Assembly (NCBI GenBank): GCA_964612515.1
Contig: CAZTCX010000002.1
Coordinates: 1-64,000, forward strand
DNA from: SABY01 sp964612515
GTDB taxonomy: Bacteria; Bacteroidota; Bacteroidia; Bacteroidales; 4484-276
Direction of reading: 5' to 3'
DNA length: 64,000 nucleotides
Shown: one piece after another, positions 34,809 to 44,221 of the stretch
Layout of the letters: each line of letters starts with the position of its first letter
Numbering within the stretch: the first letter of the stretch is position 1
The notes under the pieces: generated by a model
Database searches by the model: none
The model's input: the letters and a program-made list of their open reading frames with translations, nothing else
What the model was told of the DNA's origin: nothing
Made by a program: the position numbers and the translations under genes

Positions 34809-36671
34809 ATGAAAACCGATTCCCATCAGATTTCGGCGAAAAGTATGGGTTTAAATCCCATCACACTTTCGTTTCCTGACCAAACGGAACGGCAATTCCT
34901 TAAGCGTTATTTGCAGGATTCGCTGTTTCAATTGCGGGTGGCCTTTGTGCTGGTCATTTTTTTGTACAGCCTTTTTGGGTTTCTCGATGTAATGAAAGTT
35001 CCCGAAGAGGCTGCATATTTTCATCGCATCCGATTTTTATGGGTCGTTCCGCTGCTGTCGGTTGTTTATCTGCTCTCTTTCACAAAATTATTTGCGCGCA
35101 TTTGGCAGGAGCTGCTTATGTTGTCGTTTGTGGTGGCCGGTGGCGGCATTGCATTGATGATCATCAAAGTGCCCGAGAATTTTGCTTATTACGGCGGGAT
35201 GATGCTCATTTTTGCTGCGGGCTATTTCTTTATAAAACTGCGGTTTTTTGGTGCCTCTGTGGCTGGTTGGCTCACCTTGTTCATTTTTGATATCGCCGCC
35301 GCTTATGCTGGCACCATAGATCTATTGACTTTGGTCACTATTAATTTCTTTTACATCTCTATCAATATCATTGGTATGATGGCCGCTTATTACATCGAGC
35401 TTTATGCCAGGCGTGATTTTTTTCTCAATAACGAGCTAACGCACGAACAGGAAAAGGTGCTCGAAGCCAACCGCACCCTCGAACACAAAGTGATAGAGCG
35501 AACCGCCCAGCTTACCCAACGAAACATCGAACTGATAACTGCTAAAGAGCAGGCCGAGCGATCAGACAAATTCAAGTCGTTGTTTTTGGCTAACATGAGC
35601 CACGAAATTCGCACCCCGATGAATGGTATCCTGGGTTTTGCTGAGCTTATCCGCGAAACCGACGACCCTGATGAAATTGCCGAAAATGTGGACATTATCA
35701 TCACCAATGGAAAGCATCTTCTCGGCCTGATCAACGACATCGTTGACATTTCCAAAATAGAAGCAGGGCTGATGGAGCTTAAGTCGCAGCCATTCGATCT
35801 GAATGAGCTCATGCGCGAGCTGCATGCTTTTTTTGAAAATGACGCCATCGTTCTTCGCAAAGGACTCGAAATCCGGATGCATTGTGACCTTCAGAATGGT
35901 GTAAAAATTACATCCGACCACATGCGCCTCAAACAGGTTCTGGTTAATTTGCTAAAAAACGCCTGTAAATTCACACAGAAAGGCAGTGTCGAATTTGGTT
36001 ATCATTTTGACGACGACAATTTAATTTTTTCGGTAAAAGATACCGGCATAGGAATCGCCGAGGAGGAAAAGGAGATGATTTTTCAGCGGTTTATGCAGGC
36101 TGCCACCAGCATCACTCCCAATGAAGAAGGCTCTGGCCTGGGTTTGACTATTACCAAAGCAATAGTAAATGTGATGGGCGGCGACATTTGGCTGGAGAGT
36201 ACGGTGGGCGAAGGATCGACTTTTTATTTTAATCTACCACTTAAACCATCCGAAAGTATATCTTTACCATCGGATTCTCAACACAACATTCCCATGGAAA
36301 GCAATTGGAGTGATAAAACAATTCTTGTAGCCGAAGATGTGGCAACCAATTATTTGCTGGTGCAAAAATCGCTACGCAAAACTGAAGTGCAGCTAATTTG
36401 GGCACAGACGGGACTGGAAGCAGTAGAAGCGGTTCAAAATAATCCGGCAATCGATCTGGTGCTGATGGACGTCCGCATGCCGGTAATGAACGGACTGGAT
36501 GCAACCCGAAAAATAAAAGAGATGCGTCCCGACTTGATCGTGATTGCACAGACGGCTTATGCCATGGATGGCGATCGCGAAAGCAGCATGGAGGCCGGAT
36601 GCGACGACTACATTTCCAAGCCCATCAACCTGAAGTTGTTTATCGAATTGATAGCTAAATATCTCGATTAG
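34809..36671 (+). CDS. Six-helix hybrid sensor histidine kinase (HisKA-HATPase-REC)
   Basis: 620 residues. Six membrane helices at about 42-61, 75-92, 101-119, 128-145, 149-168 and 174-197, with short loops, act as a membrane-embedded sensor; a coiled-coil linker follows (204-255). H265 in NMSHEIRTP is the phosphorylated His; the N-box is VLVNLLKNACKF and the G-boxes are DTGIGI and GSGLGLTI. A C-terminal receiver has its Asp in VLMDVRMPVMNG and the Lys in DDYISKPI. First of four same-strand genes with gaps of 27, 14 and 32 bases. A sensor buried in the membrane fits a hydrophobic ligand such as a fatty-acid ester, but that is inference. Confidence 0.93.
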   Translation: MKTDSHQISAKSMGLNPITLSFPDQTERQFLKRYLQDSLFQLRVAFVLVIFLYSLFGFLDVMKVPEEAAYFHRIRFLWVVPLLSVVYLLSFTKLFARIWQELLMLSFVVAGGGIALMIIKVPENFAYYGGMMLIFAAGYFFIKLRFFGASVAGWLTLFIFDIAAAYAGTIDLLTLVTINFFYISINIIGMMAAYYIELYARRDFFLNNELTHEQEKVLEANRTLEHKVIERTAQLTQRNIELITAKEQAERSDKFKSLFLANMSHEIRTPMNGILGFAELIRETDDPDEIAENVDIIITNGKHLLGLINDIVDISKIEAGLMELKSQPFDLNELMRELHAFFENDAIVLRKGLEIRMHCDLQNGVKITSDHMRLKQVLVNLLKNACKFTQKGSVEFGYHFDDDNLIFSVKDTGIGIAEEEKEMIFQRFMQAATSITPNEEGSGLGLTITKAIVNVMGGDIWLESTVGEGSTFYFNLPLKPSESISLPSDSQHNIPMESNWSDKTILVAEDVATNYLLVQKSLRKTEVQLIWAQTGLEAVEAVQNNPAIDLVLMDVRMPVMNGLDATRKIKEMRPDLIVIAQTAYAMDGDRESSMEAGCDDYISKPINLKLFIELIAKYLD

Positions 36672-36698
36672 ATTTTTTGTTTTAAGTTTTGTCTTTAA

Positions 36699-37760
36699 AT
36701 GACTCATCATCTGCCTGCTCACAATATCTCTTTACTTTTTGTCGAGGATAACGATACCATCCGTTTTTTGTACAATAAATTACTGGCAGGCAGGGTGCGT
36801 CATTTTCAAGTTGCCCAAAACGGACAGGAAGGCCTGGATCTCTACCGCCTGCACAAACCCGATCTTATTATTACCGACATAAGCATGCCTGTGATGGATG
36901 GCCTGCAGATGATTAGCCATATCAAACGCGAAGACACCGACGTGAAAGTGGTGGTGATGTCGGCCTACAGCATCAAGGAATATTTCCTGGAAGCCATCAA
37001 TCTGGGTGTAAATGGCTATCTGATAAAACCTGTGGATGCTTCACGGATTTTCAGCATCATCGATGAGCTGGCCGGGCAAATCCTTATGCGGCGGCAGCTC
37101 GAAGAAAAAGAGAGCCACCGCCGGCAGGCCGAAGAAAGTCTGAAGCGTTCGCTAAACGAAAAGGACATCCTCCTGCGCGAAGTGCACCACCGCGTAAAAA
37201 ACAATATGCAAATCATCTCCAGCATTCTGCGCATGCAGCAGCGGCAGATGAGCGACCCGGAGATGATTGCCGCCCTCGAAGAGTCGCAAAATCGCATCCG
37301 CTCGCTTGCGCTGATACACGAAAATTTGTATCGCAACGAAAACCTGGCAAACATTCTTTTTTCAAATTATGCTACCAGCCTGGCCAACAATCTGGCACGC
37401 TCCTTTGCCGACCAGCAAGGACGTGTTACTTTTCGTTTCGACATCCCAGAAGTTTATCTGCCGCTCGACATTGGCATTCCCTGCGGCCTCATCATCAATG
37501 AGCTGATAAGCAATGCCTTTAAATATGCTTTCGCAAATATGGAAAAAGGGATCATCAGCATCTCTCTAAAACAGGGGCATGATGAACGCTATCATCTCAT
37601 CGTGCACGACAATGGCCCCGGACTACCCGAAGGAAAACTTTTGGAAAAAAAAGGCTCATTGGGCATGAAAATTATAAAAACACTGGCGCAACAAATCGGC
37701 GGGGCACTGACTTACGAATACTGCGATGGCGCCAAATTTACCATCGACTTTCAAATCTAA
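36699..37760 (+). CDS. Receiver-histidine kinase protein (REC-HisKA_2/HWE type)
   Basis: 353 residues. An N-terminal receiver (FVEDNDTIRFLYNKL, phospho-acceptor Asp in LIITDISMPVMDG, Lys in GYLIKPVD), a helical linker at about 125-155, then a HisKA_2-type kinase: the phospho-His is in REVHHRVKNNMQIIS, the N-box in LIINELISNAFKYAF and the G-box in HDNGPGLP. The protein is soluble, so it can receive phosphate from the hybrid kinase upstream and pass it to the LytTR regulator 14 bases downstream. The same unusual receiver-plus-kinase layout is known for PhcR of Ralstonia. Confidence 0.92.
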   Translation: MTHHLPAHNISLLFVEDNDTIRFLYNKLLAGRVRHFQVAQNGQEGLDLYRLHKPDLIITDISMPVMDGLQMISHIKREDTDVKVVVMSAYSIKEYFLEAINLGVNGYLIKPVDASRIFSIIDELAGQILMRRQLEEKESHRRQAEESLKRSLNEKDILLREVHHRVKNNMQIISSILRMQQRQMSDPEMIAALEESQNRIRSLALIHENLYRNENLANILFSNYATSLANNLARSFADQQGRVTFRFDIPEVYLPLDIGIPCGLIINELISNAFKYAFANMEKGIISISLKQGHDERYHLIVHDNGPGLPEGKLLEKKGSLGMKIIKTLAQQIGGALTYEYCDGAKFTIDFQI

Positions 37761-37774
37761 ATTATTAATAAAAC

Positions 37775-38533
37775 ATGGCTAGTTATAAAATTTTAATTGT
37801 AGAAGATGAACTGCTGGTGGCCACTGACATTCAGGAAAGCCTCGAGATGCTTGGCTACACCGTGATCGATTCGGTAGCTACCGGAGCCGATGCCATCCAA
37901 AGCGTAAACCGCGAGCTGCCCGATGTGATCCTGATGGACATCATGCTGCGCGGCGAAATGACCGGAATTGAAGCTGCTCAGGCCATCAACCGGCAACACG
38001 ATGTGCCCATCATTTACCTCACCGCCAATGCCGATCCCGCCACCATCGACAAAGCAAAGTTTTCGCTGCCTTACGGATACATCATCAAGCCTTTTACCGA
38101 CAAGGATTTGCAGACAAACATTGAAATTGCACGCTTTAAATTTATGAACGATCTGAAGGCGAAAATGGAAAGCGATCAATACAATAGGTTTTTTCAAAAG
38201 GTTGCCAATCATGGTGACGTAATTTTTGTGGATGGGAGCAACGGCCTGGAGAAAGTTCATCCCGGCCTGATCTATTACGTGGAAGGCGACGACACCCAAT
38301 CCGTGATTTATACTTTTGATGGTGAGATAAGTCTGGAAAAATCCATAGATGAAATACAGAATTTGCTGCCGGCAGAGCTATTTGTAAAAGTTAGTGAAAG
38401 GCATTTGGTAAATATTCAGAAGATATTTCTGGTGAAATTCCCTGAAGTGATTGTAGCCGACCGGATGAGTGTGCTCATTGCTGATGCCGACAAGGAACAT
38501 GCGTTGGTAAAAGCAGCCGGGCAGAAAAATTAA
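37775..38533 (+). CDS. LytTR-family response regulator
   Basis: 252 residues. The receiver has IVEDELLVATDIQESL with its acidic pocket, the Asp in VILMDIMLRGEMTG and the Lys in GYIIKPF. The C-terminal LytTR DNA-binding domain (about 145-245) includes VIFVDGSNGLEKV, DIIYYVEGDD-like strands and the conserved FVKVSERHLVNIQKI. It is the only DNA-binding protein in the operon and its likely output. Target genes are not known; LytTR proteins bind pairs of direct repeats, none of which I could identify. Confidence 0.93.
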   Translation: MASYKILIVEDELLVATDIQESLEMLGYTVIDSVATGADAIQSVNRELPDVILMDIMLRGEMTGIEAAQAINRQHDVPIIYLTANADPATIDKAKFSLPYGYIIKPFTDKDLQTNIEIARFKFMNDLKAKMESDQYNRFFQKVANHGDVIFVDGSNGLEKVHPGLIYYVEGDDTQSVIYTFDGEISLEKSIDEIQNLLPAELFVKVSERHLVNIQKIFLVKFPEVIVADRMSVLIADADKEHALVKAAGQKN

Positions 38534-38565
38534 TACCTTTTTTTAACCATCCACCAAGTGAGCCA

Positions 38566-39447
38566 ATGAACCAAAGTGTAGAAATGGATACAATTCAGGA
38601 TAAGATAGAGCATCTGCTAAGAAGGCATGGCCCCGAGCCGTCCGAATACGAAGAGTTGCTGTCGTTTGTAGATGCAATGGAGGCGCAGGATGTAGAAGCT
38701 TTTCGTGCAGCAATGCAGCCCATACTTACGCCTGATACCATCATCGGCTTTTCGTTTACCAAGCCTTTTGGATACAATGGTGACTTTTTCATTATCGAAA
38801 AGATTTATCAGAAATACGTAAACCCGGATGAACGCTACCGCCGCTGGGACGAATTTTTCCATACTTTCCCGGCTGCCATCGCCGTGGTCAACCGCAAGAC
38901 ATTGGCCAGAAAGGTATTTGGTGAACTTAACCAAAGCGCCGGCGGCAAGCAGCGGCAGGTGCTGATACTCGGCAGTGGCCCCGTAACGGAGGTTTATGAA
39001 TATTTTCAGCAAAACCCGGATAACCACCTCACATTCGACCTGCTCGACCTCGACAATCGTTCCATCGCTTACGCTAAAAATAAGCACCGCAACAACCTGC
39101 ATTGTATGAATTTCCACAATCAAAACGTGATCCGCTACAATCCCGAAAAGCAATACGATTTGATCTGGAGTGCCGGCTTGTTCGACTATTTCAAAGACAA
39201 GCACTTCGTGTTCCTCATCCGGCGCTATTACGAATTTGTGAAAGAAGGCGGCGAGATGATCATTGGTAATTTCAATATTGATAATCCTTCGCGCAAGATT
39301 ATGGAGGTGCTTGGCGACTGGTTTTTATATCACCGCAGCATCGACGAGCTGCGCGACTTTGCCCTCCGTGCCGGCATTCCTGATTGTAATATTTCTGTGA
39401 TAAAAGAGCCGCTGGGCATCAATCTATTTTTAAGGCTAAGGAAGTAG
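38566..39447 (+). CDS. SAM-dependent methyltransferase, EF/3-hydroxypalmitate methyl ester biosynthesis type
   Basis: 293 residues. The N-terminal helical region ends in FTKPFGYNGDFFIIEKIYQKY, then a Rossmann methyltransferase with the SAM-binding LILGSGPVTEVYEY, an acidic loop DLLDLDNRSIAYA, and the family motifs WSAGLFDYFKDKH, GGEMIIGNFNIDNPSR and GDWFLYHRSIDEL. These last three are typical of proteins annotated as extracellular factor (EF) 3-hydroxypalmitic acid methyl ester biosynthesis proteins, the group that includes PhcB-like enzymes. It is the last gene of the signalling operon, 32 bases after the LytTR gene. That it makes a diffusible signal is inference; it might methylate another acid. 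Confidence 0.82.
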   Translation: MNQSVEMDTIQDKIEHLLRRHGPEPSEYEELLSFVDAMEAQDVEAFRAAMQPILTPDTIIGFSFTKPFGYNGDFFIIEKIYQKYVNPDERYRRWDEFFHTFPAAIAVVNRKTLARKVFGELNQSAGGKQRQVLILGSGPVTEVYEYFQQNPDNHLTFDLLDLDNRSIAYAKNKHRNNLHCMNFHNQNVIRYNPEKQYDLIWSAGLFDYFKDKHFVFLIRRYYEFVKEGGEMIIGNFNIDNPSRKIMEVLGDWFLYHRSIDELRDFALRAGIPDCNISVIKEPLGINLFLRLRK

Positions 39448-39508
39448 GGGGGCTACGAATCAGGAGAGGAACACGCTAATCAACATGCAAATGCTCAAAA
39501 TAAAAGCA

Positions 39509-39895
39509 TCATTTCGAAAATAATCTGATGCCGGAAATGAAAATAAAATCTTTGATATTGTAGGTGAATAATTTCAAATCATAGGTTATTGCGGTAGCTG
39601 CAATAATTGCATCAGGAATGAGCAATCCATGACTAAGTTTGTATTTTTCCATCAATTCAATTGCTAAACGAGAAGTTGTTTCGCTGAAATGAATGATATG
39701 ATACTTTTTCAGCTTTTCTCTGAATTCGGTTTGCTCTCTTTTGTTTCTGATGCCCTGGATTAATTCCATTGTACTAATTGATGGGATGAGAATGTTATCT
39801 AATCCAATGCTTTCAAGAGTATTTATAGTGTCTATCCTGCCAGCGAACCAAGAAATGAAAATATTGGTATCACAAAGGATTAGTTCCTTTTCCAT
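39509..39895 (-). CDS. vapC: PIN-domain (VapC-like) ribonuclease toxin
   Basis: 128 residues of one PIN domain. The acidic residues are at Asp9 in CDTNIFI, Glu in STMELIQGIRNK, and Asp in LIPDAIIAATAITYD, the metal-binding set of VapC-type RNases. Family members cut tRNA or rRNA. It is the second gene of the pair; its start overlaps the antitoxin gene by 16 bases. Downstream of secA but beyond a terminator, so separately regulated. Confidence 0.9.
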   Translation of the reverse strand: MEKELILCDTNIFISWFAGRIDTINTLESIGLDNILIPSISTMELIQGIRNKREQTEFREKLKKYHIIHFSETTSRLAIELMEKYKLSHGLLIPDAIIAATAITYDLKLFTYNIKDFIFISGIRLFSK

Positions 39896-40122
39896 GCTTT
39901 GTTGCGTAGTTCGTCAAGTGTGATGTTTCTATCTTCCCATATACCTGCAAAGTCATTAATAGAAGGTTTTTCAGTTGCCCATTGAACCGGGAGGGTTTTT
40001 TTACCTTCATCTGAAGGCTTTATTGTCCGATCCAATTCAATGATAAAGTTGAATTTCTTCAGCATGTCCATAATTATTGTAACGTTCTCGGAACCGTCAA
40101 TTTTTATCGTAATTATTTCCAT
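39880..40122 (-). CDS. Putative antitoxin partner of the PIN toxin
   Basis: 80 residues. It starts EIITIKIDGSENVTIIMDMLKKF and ends in a charged tail (NITLDELRNKAWKR) that may wrap around the toxin. No defined DNA-binding fold is recognised. The role is inferred from the order, size and 16-base overlap with the PIN gene, which is the usual layout. Confidence 0.7.
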   Translation of the reverse strand: MEIITIKIDGSENVTIIMDMLKKFNFIIELDRTIKPSDEGKKTLPVQWATEKPSINDFAGIWEDRNITLDELRNKAWKRN

Positions 40123-40163
40123 TTTATATTCCCTTTCTAACTTTTATCGTCAAATGTAACGAT

Positions 40164-40193
40164 AAAAAAACCCGGATGTTTCTCCCGGGTTTA
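40164..40193 (-). terminator. Intrinsic terminator of secA
   Basis: On the minus strand AAACCCGG pairs with CCGGGTTT and is followed by a run of seven Ts and then ATCG. It separates secA from the PIN module. Confidence 0.85.
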
Positions 40194-40212
40194 TAATTTT
40201 CGTTCGTATTTA

Positions 40213-43200
40213 TTATTCGGCTCCGCGGCCGTGGCAGTTTTTGTACTTCTTGCCACTACCACACGGACACATTTCGTTGCGGCCTACCTTTTTCTCCACT
40301 TTCACAGGCTGCGGCTTTTGCTTTTGCTGCGTGTTGCTGTGTGATTGTGAAAGCAGGTCGTCACGGCCTTCCTGCAGGCGGCGCCGGTCGGCACGGCGTG
40401 GCATCTGAGCCTCACGCACGTTGGACGGTTCTTGTATTGGCAGGTTGGCTTTTATCAGGAAAGAGATGATTGCGCGATTGGTGCGTTGTACCATTCCTTT
40501 GAAAAGCTCAAACGATTCGAGCTTGTAGATTAACAGTGGGTCTTTCTGTTCGTAGGTAGCGTTTTGTACACTTTGCTTCAGGTCGTCCATCTCGCGCAGA
40601 TGCTCTTTCCAGGCATCATCGATAAACGAAAGCACGATGCTTTTCTCGATGGACAAAGTTATTTCGCGACCGCCATTTTCATAAGCCTTTTTAAGATTGG
40701 CCACAGCCTGACGCTGGCGCATGCCGTCGGTGATAGGAATGGCGATGTTTTCATAGCGAGACTCATTTTCGTAAACCTGCTTTATGACCGGGAAAGCCTT
40801 CTCGGCAATAAGTTTCATCTTGTTGCGATAAGCAGCATACACGTGGTCGAAGAGTTGATTGGTAAGGTCATCTTTCGATCCCTCCGAAAATTCTTTATCG
40901 CTGATCGGCACGGTGAGTGCCATATCTTTAAGTATTTCCAGACGGAATCCTTCGTAGTCGCCGCTGGTTGTGTAGTCGGCCACGATCTGGTCGCAGAGGT
41001 CGTACATCATATTGGAAATATCCACAGCCAGCCTTTCCCCGTAAAGGGCATGACGACGTTTTTTATAAATCACCTCACGCTGGGAATTCATCACGTCGTC
41101 GTATTCGAGCAGTCGTTTACGGATTCCGAAGTTGTTTTCTTCTACTTTCCTTTGTGCTCTTTCTATGCTTTTGCTAATCATCGAGTGCTGGATCATCTCG
41201 CCTTTGTCGATGCCCAGCCGATCCATTATCTTCGAGATTCGTTCGCTGCCAAACATACGCATCAGGTCGTCTTCGAGCGAAACGAAAAATTGTGAACTTC
41301 CCGGGTCGCCCTGACGTCCGGCACGACCACGCAACTGGCGGTCGACGCGGCGTGACTCGTGGCGCTCGGTTCCGATGATTGCCAGCCCACCTGATTCTTT
41401 CACTCCCTGGCCCAACTTGATGTCGGTACCACGACCAGCCATGTTGGTGGCGATGGACACCTTACCGGGTTGCCCGGCTTCGAGTACAATGTCGGCCTCT
41501 TTTTGGTGCAACTTGGCGTTGAGGATATTGTGCGGAATTTTACGGCGTTGCAACATGCGGCTCAGCAGTTCCGAAGTTTCTACCGAAGTGGTTCCCACCA
41601 GTGATGGACGCCCCTTTTCTACCAAAATCGCAATCTCGTCAATCACGGCGTTGTATTTCTCACCTTTGGTTTTATACACCTGGTCTTCGCGGTCGTCACG
41701 GGTAATGGGACGATTGGTAGGAATCACCACCACATCCAGTTTATAAATGTCCCAAAACTCGCCGGCTTCCGTTTCAGCAGTACCTGTCATACCCGCCAGC
41801 TTCTTATACATTCGGAAGTAGTTTTGCAGGGTGATGGTGGCGTAAGTTTGTGTGGCGGCTTCTATCTTCACATCTTCTTTGGCCTCGAGTGCCTGATGCA
41901 AACCATCAGAGTAGCGACGGCCTTCCATGATACGCCCCGTCTGCTCATCCACAATCTTCACCTTATTATCTACAATGATGTATTCCACATCTTTTTCGAA
42001 AAGAGAATAGGCGCGAAGCAGTTGGTTTACCGAATGCACACGTTCCGACTTTACAGAAAATTCGTTGGTAAGTTCGCTTTTGCGCTGTATTTTTTCTTCG
42101 TCCGTAAGGTTTAGTTTGTCCAGATCGGCAAGCTCTGATCCCAGGTCAGGCAGAATAAAGAAGCTGTTATCGTTGTAAGAGCCACTCAGCAGGTCGATGC
42201 CATTGTCGGTGAGTTCGATGCTGTTGTTTTGTTCTTCTATGATAAAATAAAGCGGATCGTTGATGATGTGCATGTGCTTGCTTTGCTCCTGCATGTAGAA
42301 GTTCTCGGTCTTTGTCATCAGCGATTTCATGCCTGGCTCACTCAGGAACTTGATGAGCGCTTTGTTTTTGGGAAGACCGTGGTGGGCTCTGAGTAGCAGC
42401 TCGCCGCCCTTTTTCTGATTTTCATCACTCACGTTGTCGCCGTCGAGGAGTTGCTTGGCTTCCGCCAATATTTTGGTAACCAGCGAACGCTGGGCGTTGT
42501 AAAGTTTCTCTACGTTGGGACGCATTTCCTCAAACAACTGATTGTCGCCCTTTGGTGTCGGACCCGATATGATGAGCGGCGTACGCGCATCGTCGATCAA
42601 CACAGAGTCCACTTCGTCCACGATGGTATAGTTGTGTGGACGCTGTACCATCTCTTCGGGATTGCTGGTCATGTTGTCGCGCAGATAGTCGAAGCCAAAC
42701 TCATTGTTGGTTCCGTAGGTGATGTCGCAGTTGTAGGCGTGCCGGCGCGGTTCGCTGTTGGGTTCGTGGCGGTCGATGCAATCCACCGTCAGGCCGTGAA
42801 ACATAAAGAGCATTCCCATCCATTCGCTGTCGCGCTTGGCCAGGTAGTCGTTTACGGTAACGATATGAACGCCTTTGCCAGGCAATGCGTTGAGATAGAC
42901 GGGCAAAGTAGCCACAAGGGTTTTACCTTCACCGGTTGCCATCTCGGCAATTTTTCCTTCGTGCAGCACGATACCGCCAATGAGCTGTACGTCGTAATGC
43001 ACCATGTCCCATTTTATCATGTTGCCACCTGCCATCCACCGGTTGTCGTAGTAGGCTTTGTTGTCCACAATATTTACATGGTCGTATCGGGCAGCCAGAT
43101 CACGGTCCATCTGTGTGGCGGTAACTTCTACTGTTTCGTTGTCTTTGAAACGGCGTGCTGTTTCCTTCATCACCGAAAAGGCCTCGGGCAGAATTTGGTT

Positions 43201-43515
43201 GAGGATTTCCTGGGTTTTTTCATAACTGGTGGTTTCCAGTTTGTCGATATCTTCGTACATCTTCTCTTTCAAATCCACATCCATGTCCGGATCGCTATCG
43301 ATCTGCAATTTCATCTCAGCGATTTTGGAAATCTCTGGTTGGATATGATCGGCGATGCGTGCTTTGAATTCAATGGTTTTAGCGCGCAGCTCGTCGGTAG
43401 TAAGATTTTTGATGGTTTCGTAAGCCTTCAGCGTGTCGGCGAGTATGGGATTGATGGTTTTAAGGTCGCGATCGGCTTTATTACCAACTATTTTTTTCAG
43501 AAATGATTTGAACAT
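40213..43515 (-). CDS. secA: SecA, preprotein translocase ATPase
   Basis: 1100 residues, long as in Bacteroidota (about 1100 against 900 in Escherichia coli). The motor has ATGEGKT as Walker A, VDEVDSVLIDDARTP as the DEAD-box, and TNMAGRGTDIKLG and ERHESRRVDRQLRGRAGRQGD in the second half. The C-terminal zinc finger has CPCGSGKKYKNCHG, the SecB- and lipid-binding tail. It drives export through SecYEG. Monocistronic with a terminator; TACTTTTG (minus strand, 43626-43619) is a -7-like element about 100 bases upstream. Confidence 0.97.
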   Translation of the reverse strand: MFKSFLKKIVGNKADRDLKTINPILADTLKAYETIKNLTTDELRAKTIEFKARIADHIQPEISKIAEMKLQIDSDPDMDVDLKEKMYEDIDKLETTSYEKTQEILNQILPEAFSVMKETARRFKDNETVEVTATQMDRDLAARYDHVNIVDNKAYYDNRWMAGGNMIKWDMVHYDVQLIGGIVLHEGKIAEMATGEGKTLVATLPVYLNALPGKGVHIVTVNDYLAKRDSEWMGMLFMFHGLTVDCIDRHEPNSEPRRHAYNCDITYGTNNEFGFDYLRDNMTSNPEEMVQRPHNYTIVDEVDSVLIDDARTPLIISGPTPKGDNQLFEEMRPNVEKLYNAQRSLVTKILAEAKQLLDGDNVSDENQKKGGELLLRAHHGLPKNKALIKFLSEPGMKSLMTKTENFYMQEQSKHMHIINDPLYFIIEEQNNSIELTDNGIDLLSGSYNDNSFFILPDLGSELADLDKLNLTDEEKIQRKSELTNEFSVKSERVHSVNQLLRAYSLFEKDVEYIIVDNKVKIVDEQTGRIMEGRRYSDGLHQALEAKEDVKIEAATQTYATITLQNYFRMYKKLAGMTGTAETEAGEFWDIYKLDVVVIPTNRPITRDDREDQVYKTKGEKYNAVIDEIAILVEKGRPSLVGTTSVETSELLSRMLQRRKIPHNILNAKLHQKEADIVLEAGQPGKVSIATNMAGRGTDIKLGQGVKESGGLAIIGTERHESRRVDRQLRGRAGRQGDPGSSQFFVSLEDDLMRMFGSERISKIMDRLGIDKGEMIQHSMISKSIERAQRKVEENNFGIRKRLLEYDDVMNSQREVIYKKRRHALYGERLAVDISNMMYDLCDQIVADYTTSGDYEGFRLEILKDMALTVPISDKEFSEGSKDDLTNQLFDHVYAAYRNKMKLIAEKAFPVIKQVYENESRYENIAIPITDGMRQRQAVANLKKAYENGGREITLSIEKSIVLSFIDDAWKEHLREMDDLKQSVQNATYEQKDPLLIYKLESFELFKGMVQRTNRAIISFLIKANLPIQEPSNVREAQMPRRADRRRLQEGRDDLLSQSHSNTQQKQKPQPVKVEKKVGRNEMCPCGSGKKYKNCHGRGAE

Positions 43516-43618
43516 AAAACGATTTTTTTTAGAACAGGAGCTAAGTCAACAACTATGCCTTATGCTAATTATGGTTTAAGATCATAATTTATTGTCATAG
43601 TGGCATAAAAGTTATCTG

Positions 43619-43626
43619 CAAAAGTA
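43619..43626 (-). promoter_or_regulatory. -7-like element upstream of secA
   Basis: TACTTTTG on the minus strand, 104 bases before the ATG. No -33 TTG lies at the standard distance, so this is a weak call. Confidence 0.3.
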
Positions 43627-43714
43627 ATGGAATTCGCAAAATGCAGGTAGGTGCGCTTTAGGGTATTAAAATATTAATAAAGCTGATGAATCTCAAAAGA
43701 AGGAGCCGGCCCGT

Positions 43715-44179
43715 CTATTTGAATAGTGATAATCCGTCGGGGATGAAGAGTGATGCGTCGCCATCGTGGCGAAGGATGTCGCGAACCACTGAGCTATTGA
43801 TGGCAGTAAACTCAGGCATTGTGAGCAAAAATACGGTTTCGATGGCTGGATACAATTGCTTGTTGATCTGGGCTATGGAGCGTTCAAACTCAAAGTCGGC
43901 GGAGGTACGCAAGCCGCGAAGGATATACTGCGCGCCGATATCGCGGCAATAGTTTACCGTCAATCCGTTGTACGTGTCGATGGTCACCTGCGGATAGTCG
44001 GCAAAAACCTTTTGGATGAAGCCTGTCCGCTCTTTCACCGTGAAGTAGTTTTTCTTGTCCTGGTTGCTGCCAATAGCAATGATGATCTTGTCGAACAGCG
44101 GCAGGGCGCGTATTACGATGTTTTCGTGGCCGCGCGTGATCGGATCAAATGAACCCGGGAAAATGGCAATTCGTGGCAT
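43715..44179 (-). CDS. coaD: Phosphopantetheine adenylyltransferase CoaD
   Basis: 154 residues, full length. The nucleotidyltransferase motif TRGHENI (T/HxGH) follows FPGSFDPI, the family start; ISAINSSVVRDILRHDGD-like residues close the active site. It makes dephospho-CoA from 4'-phosphopantetheine and ATP, the next-to-last step of CoA synthesis. The downstream stretch to secA shows no terminator. Confidence 0.95.
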   Translation of the reverse strand: MPRIAIFPGSFDPITRGHENIVIRALPLFDKIIIAIGSNQDKKNYFTVKERTGFIQKVFADYPQVTIDTYNGLTVNYCRDIGAQYILRGLRTSADFEFERSIAQINKQLYPAIETVFLLTMPEFTAINSSVVRDILRHDGDASLFIPDGLSLFK

Positions 44180-44221
44180 AATCTTTTTTTTGTGGCAAAT
44201 GTAAAATTAATCACGGTAATG

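Noticed and set aside
42451..43506. 351-codon open frame on the plus strand opposite secA
   Set aside because: It is an antisense shadow of a highly conserved gene and has no family motif. The same holds for the frames at 40564-41295, 21634-22656 (opposite the S46 gene), 51262-52179 (opposite the S41 gene) and 31359-32429 (opposite ispH).
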